From NCBI GenBank assembly GCA_950106755.1, contig OX467084.1, positions 2,108,001 through 2,172,000 of the forward strand: a DNA stretch of 64,000 bases. The letters run 5' to 3'. Numbering within the stretch: position 1 is the first letter of the stretch; the number at the start of each line of letters is the position of its first letter. Positions 62,051 to 64,000 of this stretch are shown piece after piece. Source of the DNA: Climacium dendroides. Lineage: Eukaryota; Streptophyta; Bryopsida; Hypnales; Climaciaceae. The notes below the pieces were generated by a model that had not been told where the DNA came from, searched no databases, and saw nothing but the letters and a program-made list of their open reading frames with translations. Made by a program: the position numbers and the translations under genes.

Positions 62051-64000
62051 TACGTCATGTTCAATTCCACTCCAAAGGTAATTCCTAAGAACTTGGATCG
62101 CCCCACACCAAATTTGAAATGATAAAGTATGGACACTAGAATTGTATTTACCATGGTGGCTCTACCAACCAAAGACAAATGTTGACATGCCTAGTATTAT
62201 AGTTTGTGAGATACTTTTTGATGGAGAAAATTATCAACATGTTTGTTACGACTTCGTCGTACATCTAGACTAGGTGACAATTTCCCTTGGAAAGAGGGGA
62301 TTACAAGATCCTATGGTGGTTGGACTCATTCCTTCCATCGTTTTTCTTAAGGCTCAGTGAGAGGGGCTTGTCTCTCACCTTGCATATTGTTAATATGAGA
62401 GAATGTTACAGACTTCTGGTTTCCTGGCTTTGTGTATACTTGAGTGGAGTGTTGTTCTCATGAGATGTTAACTTTTGATTAAATTCTTTCCATGTCTAAA
62501 AGCTGGACTGTGGAAGGGAAGGTTCATTGCAGGTTTAACTATGGTGATTCAGAGTGCAAGGCAGAGTGAGAAGGAAAGAACGTCGACATGAGCTCCATCA
62601 TCCGATGCAGGTTCTAATAATGTTAGTCTCTAACGAGATGCCATGGCTGTCCCGGAGCATGTCTCACAAAGACAAGGTTTGTGGAACCTCTCTCACAGCT
62701 TGAAAGAATTAAGCAAAAACACGGTCTGCAAAAAGCCTCCACCATGCTCTGGAGCAAATTTTCCTTCCTTCCAATTTGTGAGCCTTGAAGTTGGCAAGCT
62801 GAGTTCGTAAGATCGAGGAAAGAGTCTCCTACTTGTTGGGTTTTGAGAACACAGCATTGTATCGACGATAGACTCAAGTGACCCGGTTCAGTTTGGTAAA
62901 GAAAGTTGGTGTGAGGTGGAGAATTCGCCCAGGTTTGTGGAATCAGGAAATCAGCATAATCCAAGAGCAAATTGGATTTGTGAAAGCTATGAACAAATAA
63001 AATTGTGAATATTGGGATTTGTAGTTTCTTAACTACTAAAGATCATTCTGGGGTGTTTTTTACAAAAGCTATCCAATATTGCCACTTTCTACTGCCAACT
63101 AATGCACTAAGTATCATTGAAATATAAAAATATTTTTAAAACTTTCAATCGTATAAATTTGTATTAGACTCTTAGGTATAGGAATTTGTAGAAAGAATTT
63201 GAGGGCATTGGATTGTATGTATTGCAATAGTATAATGTTTGTAGTTATAAGAAAAGAAATCTTGGGCCTTGTCCAATATGGGAGTTTGACTCAATTTTGT
63301 AGAAAGGAGACACTACCCAACTTTAGGAACTTTGGCCATTGATTAGGTAGTTATGCTTGTTATTTGTATGCCAATTTTCAAACATAATGGTAGTGTGTAG
63401 TATACCCCAAACCAACTTGCACTAAGAGTATGTCCAAAATACAACAACTACATGAGCAACATTTGGATAATTTTTTGGAGAACTCATTTTCTAAAACAAC
63501 CAAAATCCCAAAGATCAATACAAAGCTTTCTTTTTAATCTCATAATCAAATGGAAAAAAAAATCTCATGAATTTTCACTAGAATTTGTGCAAATGGTTCT
63601 TAAATTTTTTAAAAACAACCCATTTTGGATTGAATCAAAATTGGATTTTTCTTTTCATTTTCAACTACATATTATTTCTCAATACTACTATGAGTATGTG
63701 TGGAAAAATTTCAACCCACTTGGACTTCGTACATTACAAGCATAGTGAAAATTATTCACAATTTGTCTCATTGCTTACCAAGTTACTTGACCTCTCTATT
63801 AGCATGTTCTTCAAAGATGCTTACAAATTTTCAAGCCTTATAACTTTCAATTCAAGCCCCCCACAAAAAAAATTATTTGGGGAATGCTTATAGATATGTG
63901 TATTTTTGGTAGGAATGTGACTTTCATCCACTCAAAAATGACTTCATATGAACCTATTTAAGATTTTAAAAAGCTCTATGGAAGTTTAAAGAACTTTAAG
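62051..64000. other. Right-hand spacer
   Basis: A GC-richer patch (about 62200-62970) contains a 115-codon minus-strand frame (62623-62970) without a recognisable domain or splice partner. The rest to the window edge is AT-rich. Open frames at 63452-63893 overlap each other and look like chance frames. Confidence 0.35.

Noticed and set aside
1..64000. tRNA, rRNA, CRISPR, phage or bacterial operon features
   Set aside because: No cloverleaf-type TTCGANNC arm pairs, ribosomal motifs or regularly spaced repeats were noticed, and the gene structure is that of a plant nucleus.

Overview
This is nuclear DNA of a land plant. The evidence is a plant STE20/BLUS1-type protein kinase, an Argonaute, many GT-AG introns, and CACTA, hAT and other plant-type transposon remnants. 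The kinase sequence and AT-rich repeats would suit a non-seed plant (moss, liverwort, lycophyte or fern), but the clade cannot be fixed from sequence alone. There is no bacterial or organellar gene organisation.

Layout. Positions 1-5938 (minus strand) carry the intact 5' part of a STE20-like Ser/Thr kinase gene. I resolved fourteen phase-consistent exons, and the 3' end lies outside the window to the left. From 5939 to about 8570 is a GC-richer gene-proximal flank with no convincing CDS. From about 8.6 kb onward base composition becomes strongly AT-rich, and about 32 kb of interspersed repeats follows: (a) a family of TTAA-flanked elements with CCCCTAAAGGACC-type termini (9.3-10.2, 14.9-16.4, 19.8-20.8, 20.9-21.3, 28.3-29.2 and 34.2-34.4 kb, with a probable further copy at 29.3 kb); (b) a TA-flanked terminal-inverted-repeat family present in opposite orientations at 12.0 and 13.4 kb; (c) a module of about 200 bp in seven copies, five of them clustered at 33.2-34.6 kb; (d) a complete non-autonomous CACTA transposon at 30931-32725 with perfect CCA target duplications; and (e) LTR-like repeats.

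Positions 40909-47623 (minus strand) hold an eight-exon Argonaute gene. It is recognisable from ArgoN through PAZ, MID and PIWI, every splice phase is consistent, and the whole DEDH tetrad is present. One in-frame TAA interrupts it inside PIWI. Directly downstream on the same strand (40216-40461) is an exon resembling a double-stranded-RNA-binding domain. Small foldback elements lie in the last Argonaute intron and nearby.

The right part (48-64 kb) is again repeat-rich. It holds a reverse-transcriptase zinc-binding remnant (49.7-49.9 kb), an LTR-like repeat, a TIR element (52.9-53.7 kb), a pyrimidine-rich tandem repeat (56 kb), a 64-bp (TA)32 microsatellite, a degenerate hAT (ZNF862/KIAA1586-like) transposase (57.2-59.5 kb), and a complex inverted-repeat structure (61.3-62.05 kb). 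No tRNA, rRNA or CRISPR array was found. The kinase is the only gene I consider intact. The Argonaute is either a very recent pseudogene, a truncating allele, or affected by a sequence error.
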